A DNA stretch of 41,548 nt from JBHIBC01 sp046758905. GTDB taxonomy: Bacteria > Acidobacteriota > Polarisedimenticolia > Gp22-AA2. The translations under genes were made by a program, and so were the position numbers. The stretch lies in contig JBHIBC010000019.1 of NCBI GenBank assembly GCA_046758905.1, positions 1 to 41,548 on the forward strand, written 5' to 3'. The notes under the pieces are model-generated. The model ran no database searches and had not been told where the DNA came from. It saw only the letters and a list, made by a program, of their open reading frames with translations. Shown here piece after piece: positions 20,317-29,534 of the stretch (position 1 is the stretch's first letter; every line of letters begins with the position of its first letter).

Positions 20317-21169
20317 GAGGGGAGAGAACCCGGCCCGCGCCAGGAGGGCTCCCATCCCCGGCGACCACCGGGCGGCGCAGGAACTCCAGGAACCGTCGGG
20401 ACGCCCCGGGGGCCCCGCCGCGGCGCACCAACGCTGCGGGGTAGAGGATGGGCGAGTGCAGCGACGGGGGTACCCGGAGGACGACCCGCGCCTCCGGCTC
20501 GACCTGCGCGTCGGTGGCGTACACGATGCCGGCCTCGGCCTCTCCCGAGGCCACGAACGACACAGCCGCCCGTACGTTGGGCGCGAACACGAGCCGCTCC
20601 CGGACCCGGGACCCGACGCCCGCGCGGAGCCGCGCCTCCCGGGCCTAGCGACCCGCCGGGGACGCCTCGGGATCGGCGGTGGCGATCCGCGCGAAGCCGC
20701 CGCCCGCCAGATCGGCCAGCGACGCGAGCCGATGGAAGCGATCCGCTCGGGCGACTACGACCAGTCGGTTGCGCGCCAGATCGCGGCGCGTGTTGGGGAC
20801 CAGGAGCCCGGCCGATTCGAGCCGATCCATCGGGCCCCGGCCGGCGCTCAGGAAGAGGTCGGCGGGAGCGCCCGCCAGGATCTGCGTAGCCAGCGCCTCC
20901 GAGGCGCCGACGTGGATCCGCACCTCGCCCCCGCTCCCGGCGCGGTAGCGGGCGGCCGCCTCCTCCAGCACGTCCGTCAGGCTCGCGGCCGCGAAGACGA
21001 TGGGGGGATTCGCGGCCTCCTGCCTCTCCGGGTCGGTCCCGGCCGCGCCGGCACGGCCGGCCGCGGCGATCAGGCAGATCCACGCCGCGGCCCGGGCCGC
21101 CGGCGCCGCGCCGCGCCGCCGGCCGCGCCCGTCCCACGGCCGCTCTCCATCTCTCCGGAACCGGTTCAT
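20317..21169 (-). pseudogene. modA: Molybdate-binding protein ModA, disrupted
   Basis: The signal peptide and first lobe are intact (21169 down to 20648: PPIVFAAASLTDVLEEAAARY, GASEALATQILAGAPADLF, LVPNTRRDLARNRLVVVA, RIATADPEASPAGR). An in-frame TAG at 20645-20647 then occupies the position where relatives have Tyr (PAGRYAREA). The same frame continues AREA...RLVFAPNVRAAVSFVASG and GIVYATDA through FLEFLRRP, and then the expected C-terminus LLARAGFSPL appears in another frame (from about 20355), implying a second, frameshift lesion. Two independent lesions favour a real pseudogene or degraded assembly over a single sequencing error. modB and modC downstream are intact. Confidence 0.8.
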
Positions 21170-21230
21170 CGGGCCCCACCCGGGGTGACTCCTGGCGCCG
21201 TCACCCGTGACGGCGAAGGACGATGCTACT

Positions 21231-23297
21231 ATGGAGCGCATGCCGGCCGTCCATTCCGTCTGCCCCCTCGACTGCCCCGACCGCTGCAGCCTGGAGGTCC
21301 GCGTCGAGGACGGGCGGGTGAGCGCGATCGCCGGGAGCCGCGTCCATCCGCTCACCGACGGGTTCATCTGCGCCAAGGTCCGTCGCTTCGCGCGGCGCGT
21401 CTATGGCCCGGAGCGGCTGCGCCACCCGATGCGGCGCGTCGGGGCGAAGGGGGAGGGCCGCTTCGAGAGGATCACCTGGGACGAGGCGCTCGACCGGATC
21501 GCCCGGCAGATGCGAGAGGCGCGCCGGGAGCACGGAGGCGAGTCGATCCTCCCTTACTCCTACGGCGGCTCGAACGGGATGATCTCGCAGGGGACGGCCG
21601 ACGAGCGGCTGTTCCGGTCCCTCGGCACCTCGCGGCTCCTGCGCACCGTCTGCGCCGCGCCGAGCGCGGCGGCCGCCGAGGCGCTGTACGGCCGGATGCC
21701 CGGGATCGATCTTCCCGACTTCGCGGCGGCTCGGTTCATCATCGTCTGGGGGGCGAACCCGCGGCACAGCCACATCCACCTGATGCCGCACCTCAAGGCG
21801 GCCCGTGAGGCGGGGGCCAGGATCGCGCTGATCGATCCCCGGCGGGTGATGAGCGAGTCCTGGATCGACATGCACCTGCCGGTCTACCCGGGCTCCGACG
21901 GTGCCGTGGCCCTGGCGATGATCGCCCACCTGGAGAGGATCGGCCGGGTCGACCGCGCCTTCCTCGGGTGCCATGCCGTCGGGTGGGAGAGGCTCCTGGG
22001 GCGGGCGCGCGAATGGCCACTGGAGCGCGCGGCGGCCCGGGCGCGCGTCGAGCCGCGCGACATCGCCGCCGTGGCCGAGGCTTACGCCGCGGCCGACCCG
22101 GCGGCCATCCGCTGCGGCTGGGGCTTAGAGCGAAACCGCAACGGCGAGAGCTCGGTGGCTGCGGTCCTGGCGCTGCCCGCTGTGGCCGGCAAGTTCGGCG
22201 TGCGTGGGGGAGGCTACGCCCTCTCCACCAGCGCGGGCTACGCGATCGACGACGATCGTCTCGCCGGCGCGCCCGAGCCGCCGACTCGGGCGATCGACAT
22301 GGTGCGCATCGGACGGGCGCTGCTGGAGGAGAGACACCCCCCCATCCGGGTCCTGTTCGTCTACAACTCCAACCTGGTCGTCACCACGCCCGATCAGAAC
22401 CGGATCCTCCGCGGGCTGGCGCGCGAAGACCTGTTCACCGTGGTCTTCGATCAGGTGATGACCGACACGGCGCGCTACGCCGATGTCCTCCTTCCGGCCA
22501 CGACCTTCCTCGAGCACACCGATCTCGACACCTCCTACGGCACCTACGCCGTCATGCTGGCGGAGCCCGTGATCGATCCGGTCGGCGAGGCGCGGCCGAA
22601 CGAGGCGGTGTTTCGGCTGCTCTGCCGCCGTCTCGGGATCGAGGATGCCGGTCCCGAGGGGGACGATCTCCTGGAGGAGGTCCTGGACGCGATCGGGGGC
22701 CCGCTCGCCTGCGGCGGCAGGGCGGGGGAGGGTGCTCCCGGGCGCGGCTCACGACGGCTGGCCCGGCTGAGGCGCGAGAGGATCCTGCGTTTCGATTTCC
22801 CCGGCGACCGGCCGGTGCAGTTCGCGACCGTTTTCCCCGCGACGCCTGGCCGCAGGGTGCGGCTCTGGCCCGACGGCCTCGGCCCCGACCCTTACGTCGT
22901 CCGAGAGGATCCCGACCCGAGCGGCGCCTCGCTGGCGCTGATCTCCCCCGCCACCGACCGGACCATCAGCTCGACGCTCGGCGAGCTGGTAGCCGGGCGC
23001 GCCACCCTGCAGATGCACCCGGAAGACGCCGCGGAGCGCGATCTCCGCGACGGGGAGGAGGTGAGGGTTCACAACCGCCTCGGCGAGGTCCGCGTGCCGC
23101 TGCGGCTCAACTCCGCTCTCCGCCCCGGGGTCGTCTACCTGCCGAAAGGCATCTGGAACCGGCACACCGGCAACGGGTCGGCCTCGACGGCGGTGATCCC
23201 CGACGCCGTCACGGCCGTCTCGGGCGGCGCGTGCTTCAATGACGCTCGGGTTGAGGTGGCGCCGGCCTCTAGAGCTTGCCGACGAGGGGAGCGATGA
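21231..23297 (+). CDS. Molybdopterin-dependent oxidoreductase, [4Fe-4S] containing
   Basis: 688 residues. DMSO-reductase superfamily catalytic subunit. N-terminal cluster ligands C11, C15, C19 and C47 (C-x3-C-x3-C-x27-C in SVCPLDCPDRCSLEV and DGFICAKVRRF), then ITWDEALDRIA, VWGANPRHSHIHLMPHL, LIDPRRV, YNSNLVVTTPDQN, LLPATTFLEHTD and the C-terminal cofactor-binding barrel (MHPEDAAERDLRDGEEVRVHN). No Sec or obvious Cys Mo ligand is seen; the substrate is unknown. It has no export signal and no adjacent electron-transfer subunit. Divergent from the mod operon, consistent with molybdenum use. ATG 21231 is chosen (AAGGA 10 nt upstream); a GTG at 21207 is also in frame. Its 3' end overlaps hppA by 29 nt on the opposite strand. 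Confidence 0.88.
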   Translation: MERMPAVHSVCPLDCPDRCSLEVRVEDGRVSAIAGSRVHPLTDGFICAKVRRFARRVYGPERLRHPMRRVGAKGEGRFERITWDEALDRIARQMREARREHGGESILPYSYGGSNGMISQGTADERLFRSLGTSRLLRTVCAAPSAAAAEALYGRMPGIDLPDFAAARFIIVWGANPRHSHIHLMPHLKAAREAGARIALIDPRRVMSESWIDMHLPVYPGSDGAVALAMIAHLERIGRVDRAFLGCHAVGWERLLGRAREWPLERAAARARVEPRDIAAVAEAYAAADPAAIRCGWGLERNRNGESSVAAVLALPAVAGKFGVRGGGYALSTSAGYAIDDDRLAGAPEPPTRAIDMVRIGRALLEERHPPIRVLFVYNSNLVVTTPDQNRILRGLAREDLFTVVFDQVMTDTARYADVLLPATTFLEHTDLDTSYGTYAVMLAEPVIDPVGEARPNEAVFRLLCRRLGIEDAGPEGDDLLEEVLDAIGGPLACGGRAGEGAPGRGSRRLARLRRERILRFDFPGDRPVQFATVFPATPGRRVRLWPDGLGPDPYVVREDPDPSGASLALISPATDRTISSTLGELVAGRATLQMHPEDAAERDLRDGEEVRVHNRLGEVRVPLRLNSALRPGVVYLPKGIWNRHTGNGSASTAVIPDAVTAVSGGACFNDARVEVAPASRACRRGER

Positions 23298-25317
23298 CCA
23301 GGCTGACCACCGACATCAGCTTGATCAGGATGTTCATGGAGGGACCGGAGGTGTCCTTGAACGGGTCCCCGACCGTGTCGCCGACGACCGCGGCCTTGTG
23401 TGCGTCGCTTCCCTTCCCCTCGCCCGGGACCTCGCCTTTCTCGATCGACTTCTTGGCGTTGTCCCAGGCGCCGCCGCCGTTCGCCATCATCAGGGCGAGG
23501 AGGACGCCGGTGAGGGTGGCGCCGGCGAGCATTCCGCCGAGCGCCCCCGGGCCGAGCCAGAAGCCGACGATGACCGGGGCCAGCACCGCCGTCAGCCCGG
23601 GGACCACCATCTCGCGCAGCGCCGCGCGGGTGGAGATGTCGACGCAGCGCGCCGCGTCCGGCCTCGCCCCGGGAGCGCCGGAGAGCAGCCCCGGGATCTC
23701 GCGGAACTGGCGGCGGATCTCGTCGACCATCTTGCCGGCGGCGCGCCCCACGGCGGTCATCGTCAGGGCCGCGATGAAGAAGGGCAGGACACCGCCGATG
23801 AACAGCCCGATCACCACCATCGGCTCGTTGATGACGATCCGGAGCGGCTCGCCCCGGACCGCGTTGATCGCCTGCGAGTAGGCGGCGAACAGGGCCAGGG
23901 CCGTCAGCGCCGCCGAGCCGATCGCGAAGCCCTTGCCGATGGCGGCCGTGGTGTTGCCGAGCGCGTCCAGCCCGTCGGTGATCTTGCGGACCTCGGGACC
24001 GAGCCCGCTCATCTCCGAGATGCCGCCGGCGTTGTCGGCGATCGGGCCGTAGGCGTCGACCGACATGGTGATCCCGACCGTCGCCAGCATGCCGACCGCG
24101 GCGATCCCGACCCCGTACAGGCCCGCCGCCCGGTTGCTCACGAAGATGGTGGCGCAGATCGCCAGGACCGGAAGCGCGCTGCTCTCCAGCCCGACGGCGA
24201 GCCCGCGGATGATGTTGGTCGCGGCGCCCGTCTTGCTCGCCAGAGCGATGGCGCGTACGGGTCCCGCCGAGGTGTAGTACTCGGTGATGAGGCCGATCAC
24301 GATCCCGCCAACGGTGCCGACCAGCACCGCCCAGAAGACGTCGTTGCCGACGTCGAAGCGGCGCACCACGAGGGCCGCGCCGAGCAGGAACAGCCCGGCC
24401 GAGATGAAGGTCGAGTAGCGCAGGGCCGCCGCCGGGCTGAGCCGCGACAGGATCGGCATGGTGCCGATCCCGAGCAGCGACGCCACAAGCCCCAGGGTGG
24501 CCAGGGCGAGCGGTAGCGCCATCAGGATCATGCGGACGGACGATCCCGGGGCGCCGGAAGGGCCCAGGCGCCCCAGGTCGGCCGCGGTCAGGGTGGCGCC
24601 GATGGCGATGGTGGCGATGATCGACCCGACGTACGACTCGAAGATGTCGGCGCCCATGCCGGCGACATCCCCGACGTTGTCGCCGACGTTGTCGGCGATC
24701 ACGCCCGGGTTGCGGGGATCGTCCTCCGGGATCCCGGCCTCCACCTTGCCGACCAGGTCCGACCCCACGTCGGCGGCCTTGGTGTAGATGCCCCCGCCGA
24801 CGCGCGCGAACAGGGCGATCGACGAGGCGCCCATGGCGAAGCCGTTGATCACCGCGGCGGTCTCCGGGCGGCCCTGTGCCAGAAACCACAGCCCGACGCC
24901 GATCAGCCCCAGGCTGGCCACCGCCAGCCCCATGATGGCGCCGCCGTTGAAGGCGACCAGGAGCGCGCGGTCCTGGCCCGAGCCGCGGGCCGCCTCCGCG
25001 GTCCGAACGTTGGCGCGGGTGGCCGCCTGCATCCCGAGAAGGCCCGCGAGGGAGGAGCAGACGGCGCCGCTCAGGAAAGCCAGGGCCGTCAGTCCTCCGA
25101 CCTTCCAGGCCAGCAGCAGCGCCACGCCCGCCACGAACAGGACGAGGATCGAGTACTCCCGCCTCATGAACGCCATCGCGCCCTGGTGGATCGAGGCGGC
25201 GATCTCCCGCATTCGATCGCTGCCGGCCGGCAGGCGGCGGATCCACAGGAACAGGGCCAGGGCCGCGATCAGCCCCAGCGACCCAACGACGGGTGCCAAG
25301 CGGACGAGGGCATCCAT
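23269..25317 (-). CDS. hppA: Membrane-bound inorganic pyrophosphatase, K+-dependent type
   Basis: 682 residues, about 16 membrane helices. Couples PPi hydrolysis to H+ or Na+ export across the cytoplasmic membrane. The PPi site motifs DVGSDLVGKVEAGIPEDD (residues 183-200), NVGDNVGDVAGMGADIFESY and the C-terminal NGGGAWDNAKK and HKAAVVGDTVGDPFKDTSGP are intact. GNTTAAIGKG (454-463) has Ala and Gly where K+-independent enzymes have Lys and Thr, so K+ stimulation is expected. Whether H+ or Na+ is pumped is not decidable by eye. ATG 25317 is preferred over GTG 25323 because GGAGG lies 8 nt upstream of it. Confidence 0.95.
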   Translation of the reverse strand: MDALVRLAPVVGSLGLIAALALFLWIRRLPAGSDRMREIAASIHQGAMAFMRREYSILVLFVAGVALLLAWKVGGLTALAFLSGAVCSSLAGLLGMQAATRANVRTAEAARGSGQDRALLVAFNGGAIMGLAVASLGLIGVGLWFLAQGRPETAAVINGFAMGASSIALFARVGGGIYTKAADVGSDLVGKVEAGIPEDDPRNPGVIADNVGDNVGDVAGMGADIFESYVGSIIATIAIGATLTAADLGRLGPSGAPGSSVRMILMALPLALATLGLVASLLGIGTMPILSRLSPAAALRYSTFISAGLFLLGAALVVRRFDVGNDVFWAVLVGTVGGIVIGLITEYYTSAGPVRAIALASKTGAATNIIRGLAVGLESSALPVLAICATIFVSNRAAGLYGVGIAAVGMLATVGITMSVDAYGPIADNAGGISEMSGLGPEVRKITDGLDALGNTTAAIGKGFAIGSAALTALALFAAYSQAINAVRGEPLRIVINEPMVVIGLFIGGVLPFFIAALTMTAVGRAAGKMVDEIRRQFREIPGLLSGAPGARPDAARCVDISTRAALREMVVPGLTAVLAPVIVGFWLGPGALGGMLAGATLTGVLLALMMANGGGAWDNAKKSIEKGEVPGEGKGSDAHKAAVVGDTVGDPFKDTSGPSMNILIKLMSVVSLVIAPLVGKL

Positions 25318-25495
25318 GAACACACGACCTCCGCGACGGGACTCGGATGCGTCCGGCCCGGAGCCGCGCCGGGCCGGCCCGCGGCTGGGAAGGCTCGCGC
25401 GGGCCGGCGCATGCTACCAGAATCGACCCGCGCGACCAAGCGGCGGCCGTGTGCTATCCTCTGCGGTCCCGAGGCCCCGTAAGGAGGATGAACCG

Positions 25496-26575
25496 ATGCG
25501 AGAGGCGCAGATGGCCTCGCGAGCCCCGGCGTCGGCGGTGCTTGCGCTGTTGCTCGCGGCGTGCCAGGGGGGAGCCGAGCGGGAGCCCGCGCCGGCGGCG
25601 CCGGCGGGCGAGGTCCTCGTCTCCGGCAGATTCTCCATGGTCCTGCCGTTGGGGCTTCAGGCGGGCGCGGCCTACGTCCCGGAAGGGGGCCAGCTCTCGG
25701 AGGCGAGGATCGAGCTGGGGCGCAGGCTGTTCTTCGATCCGCGGCTCAGCCGGGACGGCTCGATCTCCTGCGCGACCTGTCACGCTCCCGAGAGGGGCTT
25801 TTCGGACGGGAGCAGGGTCTCGACCGGCATCGGGGGCCAGATGGGCGGGCGCAACGCGCCGACGGTCATCAACCGGCTGTTCAGCGTGGAGCAGTTCTGG
25901 GACGGGCGCGCGGCCGATCTCGAGGAGCAGGCCCTCGGCCCGATCCAGAACCCGATCGAGATGGGGAACACGTTGCAGGGGATGGTCTCCGCCCTCGCGA
26001 GGATCGAGGCGTACCCGTACCTGTTCCAGGCGGCCTTCGGGAGCCCGGGGGTCACCGCCGAGCGGGTGGCTCGGGCGATCGCCGCCTACGAGCGGAGCCT
26101 CCTGGCCGGGAACGCCCCGTACGACCGCTACCGGGCCGGGGCACGGGACGCGATGGGCCAGCCGGCGGTGCGCGGGATGCGGATCTTCAACGACCCGCAG
26201 CGAGGCAACTGCGTCACCTGCCACGCCGGCTTCAATTTCACCGACGAGTCGTTCCACAACCTCGGCGTCGGGATGGACGGCCCGACGCCCGACCTAGGCC
26301 GCTACGTCGTGACCAAGGACGACGGCGACAGGGGCGCGTTCAAGACGCCGACCCTGAGAAACGTCGCGCGCTCGGCACCTTACATGCACGACGGCAGCGA
26401 GGCGACCCTCCGCGACGTGGTGGAGTTCTACGACCGCGGCGGCGTTAAGAACCCCTGGCTGTCGGAGGAGATCCGCCCCCTCAACCTGTCCGAGCAGGAC
26501 AAGGCCGATCTGGTCGCCTTCCTCGAGTCCCTCACCGGAGAGGTCCGCGGCGCCGAGAGGCCGGAACTCCCGTAA
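25496..26575 (+). CDS. Dihaem cytochrome c peroxidase (MauG/CCP family) lipoprotein
   Basis: 359 residues. Lipoprotein signal with lipobox LLAAC (C23). Two haem c sites: CATCH (C92, C95, H96) in the high-potential-like domain start and CVTCH (C239, C242, H243). Other family segments: IELGRRLFFDPRLSRDGSISC, GRNAPTVINRLFSVEQFWDGRA, GPIQNPIEMGN, KTPTLRNVARSAPYMHDGS and a distal Met in YMHDGS. Reduces H2O2 in the periplasm or, in MauG-like members, oxidises proteins. ATG 25496 has AAGGAGG 8 nt upstream; the earlier open frame is antisense to hppA. Divergent from hppA over 178 nt. Confidence 0.92.
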   Translation: MREAQMASRAPASAVLALLLAACQGGAEREPAPAAPAGEVLVSGRFSMVLPLGLQAGAAYVPEGGQLSEARIELGRRLFFDPRLSRDGSISCATCHAPERGFSDGSRVSTGIGGQMGGRNAPTVINRLFSVEQFWDGRAADLEEQALGPIQNPIEMGNTLQGMVSALARIEAYPYLFQAAFGSPGVTAERVARAIAAYERSLLAGNAPYDRYRAGARDAMGQPAVRGMRIFNDPQRGNCVTCHAGFNFTDESFHNLGVGMDGPTPDLGRYVVTKDDGDRGAFKTPTLRNVARSAPYMHDGSEATLRDVVEFYDRGGVKNPWLSEEIRPLNLSEQDKADLVAFLESLTGEVRGAERPELP

Positions 26576-26614
26576 AGCCTGGGGCGCCCGTACGGGCGAT
26601 ACCGGTGTGCCAGG

Positions 26615-27871
26615 ATGAGATCACCCGTCTCGAGACCGGATCCATCTCCGCCCTCGGCGAGGCCGCCGTGTCGACGCCAGCCGATCCCGGGAGGACACCC
26701 GGCCGCGGCGAGTCGGGAGCTCGGCGGCCCGGCGTCGGCCACCGCCCTGGCGCTGACGATGTTCGTCGAGGCGTTCGGGTACGGGGTAGTGGCGCCCACC
26801 CTGCCGTTCCTCGCTCGCAGCTTCGGGGCGTCGGACTGGCAGATCGCCCTGCTGGTCGGGATGTACGCGGCCCCGGGGCTGGTCGCGATCATCCCGCTCA
26901 GCGCCCTCGCCACGCGGTACGGCCGGCGCTGCCTGATCCTCCTGGGGCTCGCCTGCCTGAGCCTCGCGTCGCTCGGATTCGTCCTGGCGCCGACCTACCC
27001 GTGGCTGGTCCTGGCCCGCGCGATCCAGGGGGTCGCCGCCAGCGCCGTCTGGGTCGGAGCGCTGAGCGCCGCGGCCGACCTGACGCCCGACGCCTCCATG
27101 GGGCGGTCGCTGTCCTGGATCACCGGCTCGTGGTCGCTCGGCTTCTTCCTCGGCCCGTTCATCGGCGGCCTCGGCGCGGTCCGGACGCCCTTCCTCATCT
27201 ACGCCGCCCTCTCCCTGGTGGCCCTGCTGGCCGCCTCGCTCGGCCTGCCGGAGACCGGCCGGGCCGGCGCCCGGACGACGATGCGGGGCATCGTCCGGGT
27301 CCTGCGCCTGCCGGCGGTCCTCGCCTCGGGCGTGGCGACGTTCACGCTATCCTTCTATTGGGGGGTGTTCGAGGCGTTCGTCCCTCTGCTGCTGAGCGAT
27401 GAGGCCGGAGCGGGACGATTGACGATCGGGACGCTGTTCGCGATCGCCACCCTGCCGAGCATCGTCCTGCCGCGGCTGACCGGCTACCTGGCCGACCGGG
27501 CGGGCGACGCGCGGATCATCACCTTCGGCCTGCTGTACGCGTCGGTGCTGACCGGCGGGTTCCTGACCCTGTTCCGGTCCGCGATGCCGCTGTGGCTGCT
27601 CTTCCTGATGCTCGGGCTGATGGATGTGGTCGTCTACATTCCCGCGGTCGCGCTCCTGAACCGCGGTCAGGATCGGGACGGCCGCGTCATCGCCAACGCC
27701 TCCCACAACCTCGCGTTCTCCGCCGGCTTCTTCACGGGGCCGGCGCTCGGAGGCCTCGTGGTCACGCTGGGCGGACGCGGCATGGCGTTCGTGATGCTCG
27801 CGGCGATCACCCTGGCCGCGGCCGTGGCGGTGGCGGCGATCCGGCCCGGCGGCGCCCGCCTCCGTACCTGA
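26615..27871 (+). CDS. MFS transporter
   Basis: 418 residues, about 12 membrane segments after a 40-residue, Pro-rich, poorly structured N-terminus. Major-facilitator features: TMFVEAFGYGVVAPTLPFLARSF in helix 1, ALATRYGRRCLILLGL in the helix 2-3 loop (the G-x-x-x-D-x-x-G-R-R region with the Asp replaced), RAIQGVAASAVWVGALSAAADLTP in helices 4-5, and YLADRAGDARI in the helix 8-9 loop. Resembles drug or metabolite efflux members, but the substrate is unknown. Start uncertain: GTG or ATG codons inside the first 45 codons are also possible. Ends 116 nt before the ATP-grasp gene. Confidence 0.82.
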   Translation: MRSPVSRPDPSPPSARPPCRRQPIPGGHPAAASRELGGPASATALALTMFVEAFGYGVVAPTLPFLARSFGASDWQIALLVGMYAAPGLVAIIPLSALATRYGRRCLILLGLACLSLASLGFVLAPTYPWLVLARAIQGVAASAVWVGALSAAADLTPDASMGRSLSWITGSWSLGFFLGPFIGGLGAVRTPFLIYAALSLVALLAASLGLPETGRAGARTTMRGIVRVLRLPAVLASGVATFTLSFYWGVFEAFVPLLLSDEAGAGRLTIGTLFAIATLPSIVLPRLTGYLADRAGDARIITFGLLYASVLTGGFLTLFRSAMPLWLLFLMLGLMDVVVYIPAVALLNRGQDRDGRVIANASHNLAFSAGFFTGPALGGLVVTLGGRGMAFVMLAAITLAAAVAVAAIRPGGARLRT

Positions 27872-27987
27872 GCCCTTCGCGGACCGGCATCGCCCCATCG
27901 TCCGCATCCGCGTCCGGCGCCCCCGTCCCCTTCCGGGGCGGGCCCCGGCTTGCCTGCTCCCGGTGCAGGACCTACGTTTTCCGCGTC

Positions 27988-29376
27988 ATGTCCCAGAGCG
28001 ACAAGGGCAACGGCCGCGGCGTCGCCGCGGGGGACGCGACCCGGGAGGTCCTCAAGGACGCCGGGGGCGCGAGGCGGCCCGCTCCGAGAGAATCGGCCCC
28101 TCTGAGGTTCCTGTTCGTGTCGCGGTGGGGCCTCATTCAGGACCTCGCGTGGGAGGTGAGCAAGGAGGGTCACCTGGTCCGATACCACATCATGTCGAAG
28201 GCCGACAGGACGATCGCCGACGGCTTCATCGACAAGGTCGACGACTGGTCCGTGCACAAGGACTGGGCCCACGTGGTCGTGTTCGATGACTGCGAGTTCG
28301 GCCCCCTCGCCGACCGGCTGCGCAGGGAAGGGAGGGCGGTCCTCGGCGGATCCGCCTACACCGACCGGCTGGAGCTGGATCGCGATTTCGGCCAGGAGGA
28401 GATGAAGGCCGCCGGCATGAACACCCTCCCCAAATGGGACTTCGACTCCTTCGACGCCGCCATCGAGTTCATCCAGAAGAACCCCGGCCGTTACGTGGTC
28501 AAGCCGAGCGGCCGGGCGCAGAACGAGAAGGTCCTCTCCTTCGTCGGCCAGGAGGAGGACGGCCTCGACGTCGTGACCATGTTGAGGCACTACAAGAAAG
28601 GCTGGGCCTCGAAGATCAGGACCTTCCAGCTGCAGAAGTACGTCTCCGGCGTGGAGATCGCCGTCGGCGCCTTCTTCAACGGATCCGACTTCGTCACTCC
28701 CGTGTTCATCAACTTCGAGCACAAGCGGATGTTCAACGACGAGATCGGACCGCAGACGGGGGAGATGGGGACCGCCGGATTCTGGTACGGCACCACCGCC
28801 ATCTTCCAGCAGACGCTGTCGAAGATGAAGGATCGGCTCGCGGCCTGCCGCTACGCCGGCTACGTGGATGTCAACTGCATCGCGAACTCGCGCGGCGTCT
28901 ATCCGCTGGAGCTGACCTGTCGCTTCGGCTACCCGACGATCAACCTCCAGATCGAGGGCGTGCTCTCGAAGTGGGGGGAGTTCCTGGCGGCCCTCGCCCG
29001 CGGCGAGCCGTTCAACCTGAGGACGAAGAAAGGCTTCCAGGTGTGCGTCGTCATCGCCGTGCCGCCCTTCCCGTTCGTCGACCCCGAGACCTTTCGCAAG
29101 TTCTCCGAGGACGCCGCCGTCATCTTCAAGAAGCCGGTGCCGGTCGGGGTGCACCCGTGCGACGTGAGGATGGTGGATGGGGACTGGCGTTTGGCCGGGG
29201 ACTCGGGGTACGCGCTGGTGGTCACCGGCTCGGCCTCGACGATGGAGGAGGCCCGGCGGGAGGCGTACAACCGCGTGAGGAACATCATCATCCCCAACAT
29301 GTTCTACCGCACCGACATCGGCGAGCGCTGGTACAGGGAGGGCGACCTCCTGCAGACCTGGGGCTACCTCAACTGA
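27988..29376 (+). CDS. PurD-like ATP-grasp protein
   Basis: 462 residues. Resembles phosphoribosylamine-glycine ligase in layout: N-domain LRFLFVSRWGLIQDLAWEVSKEGHLVRYHI, then an ATP-grasp with KPSGRAQNEKVLSF, the acidic EIAVGAFFNG strand, NFEHKRMFNDEIGPQTGEMG (an ExGPQTGEMG loop like PurD's), ELTCRFGYPTINLQIEG with the Mg-binding Glu, and a C-terminal beta barrel. The canonical PurD N-terminal G-x-G-G-R-E-H motif is missing and no other purine genes are nearby, so it may act on a different amine substrate. ATG 27988 starts after a 116-nt gap with no clear ribosome site. Function tentative, family good. Confidence 0.78.
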   Translation: MSQSDKGNGRGVAAGDATREVLKDAGGARRPAPRESAPLRFLFVSRWGLIQDLAWEVSKEGHLVRYHIMSKADRTIADGFIDKVDDWSVHKDWAHVVVFDDCEFGPLADRLRREGRAVLGGSAYTDRLELDRDFGQEEMKAAGMNTLPKWDFDSFDAAIEFIQKNPGRYVVKPSGRAQNEKVLSFVGQEEDGLDVVTMLRHYKKGWASKIRTFQLQKYVSGVEIAVGAFFNGSDFVTPVFINFEHKRMFNDEIGPQTGEMGTAGFWYGTTAIFQQTLSKMKDRLAACRYAGYVDVNCIANSRGVYPLELTCRFGYPTINLQIEGVLSKWGEFLAALARGEPFNLRTKKGFQVCVVIAVPPFPFVDPETFRKFSEDAAVIFKKPVPVGVHPCDVRMVDGDWRLAGDSGYALVVTGSASTMEEARREAYNRVRNIIIPNMFYRTDIGERWYREGDLLQTWGYLN

Positions 29377-29534
29377 TCTCCTGGGCCGGCCGCCGCGGCG
29401 GGAACCGAGCCCCGCGGCCCCCTCGCCCGCCCGGCTTGACTTCGCGCCTGCGATAACCATCTTGAAATCGCGGCCGGGCGGGCGCGGGCCGTTTTCGGGC
29501 GCGGCCGGTTTCGCGAGGACGGGTCTCGACCTCC

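Noticed and set aside
20645..20647. TAG in modA as a recoded amino acid (pyrrolysine or suppressor)
   Set aside because: No Pyl genes, no SECIS- or PYLIS-like structure seen, a second frameshift lies downstream, and other genes use TAG as normal stops (hemDE, hppA).
29436..29458. TTGACT as a -35 box for the AmpG-like gene
   Set aside because: No acceptable -10 hexamer 16-18 nt downstream (ATCTTG at 17).
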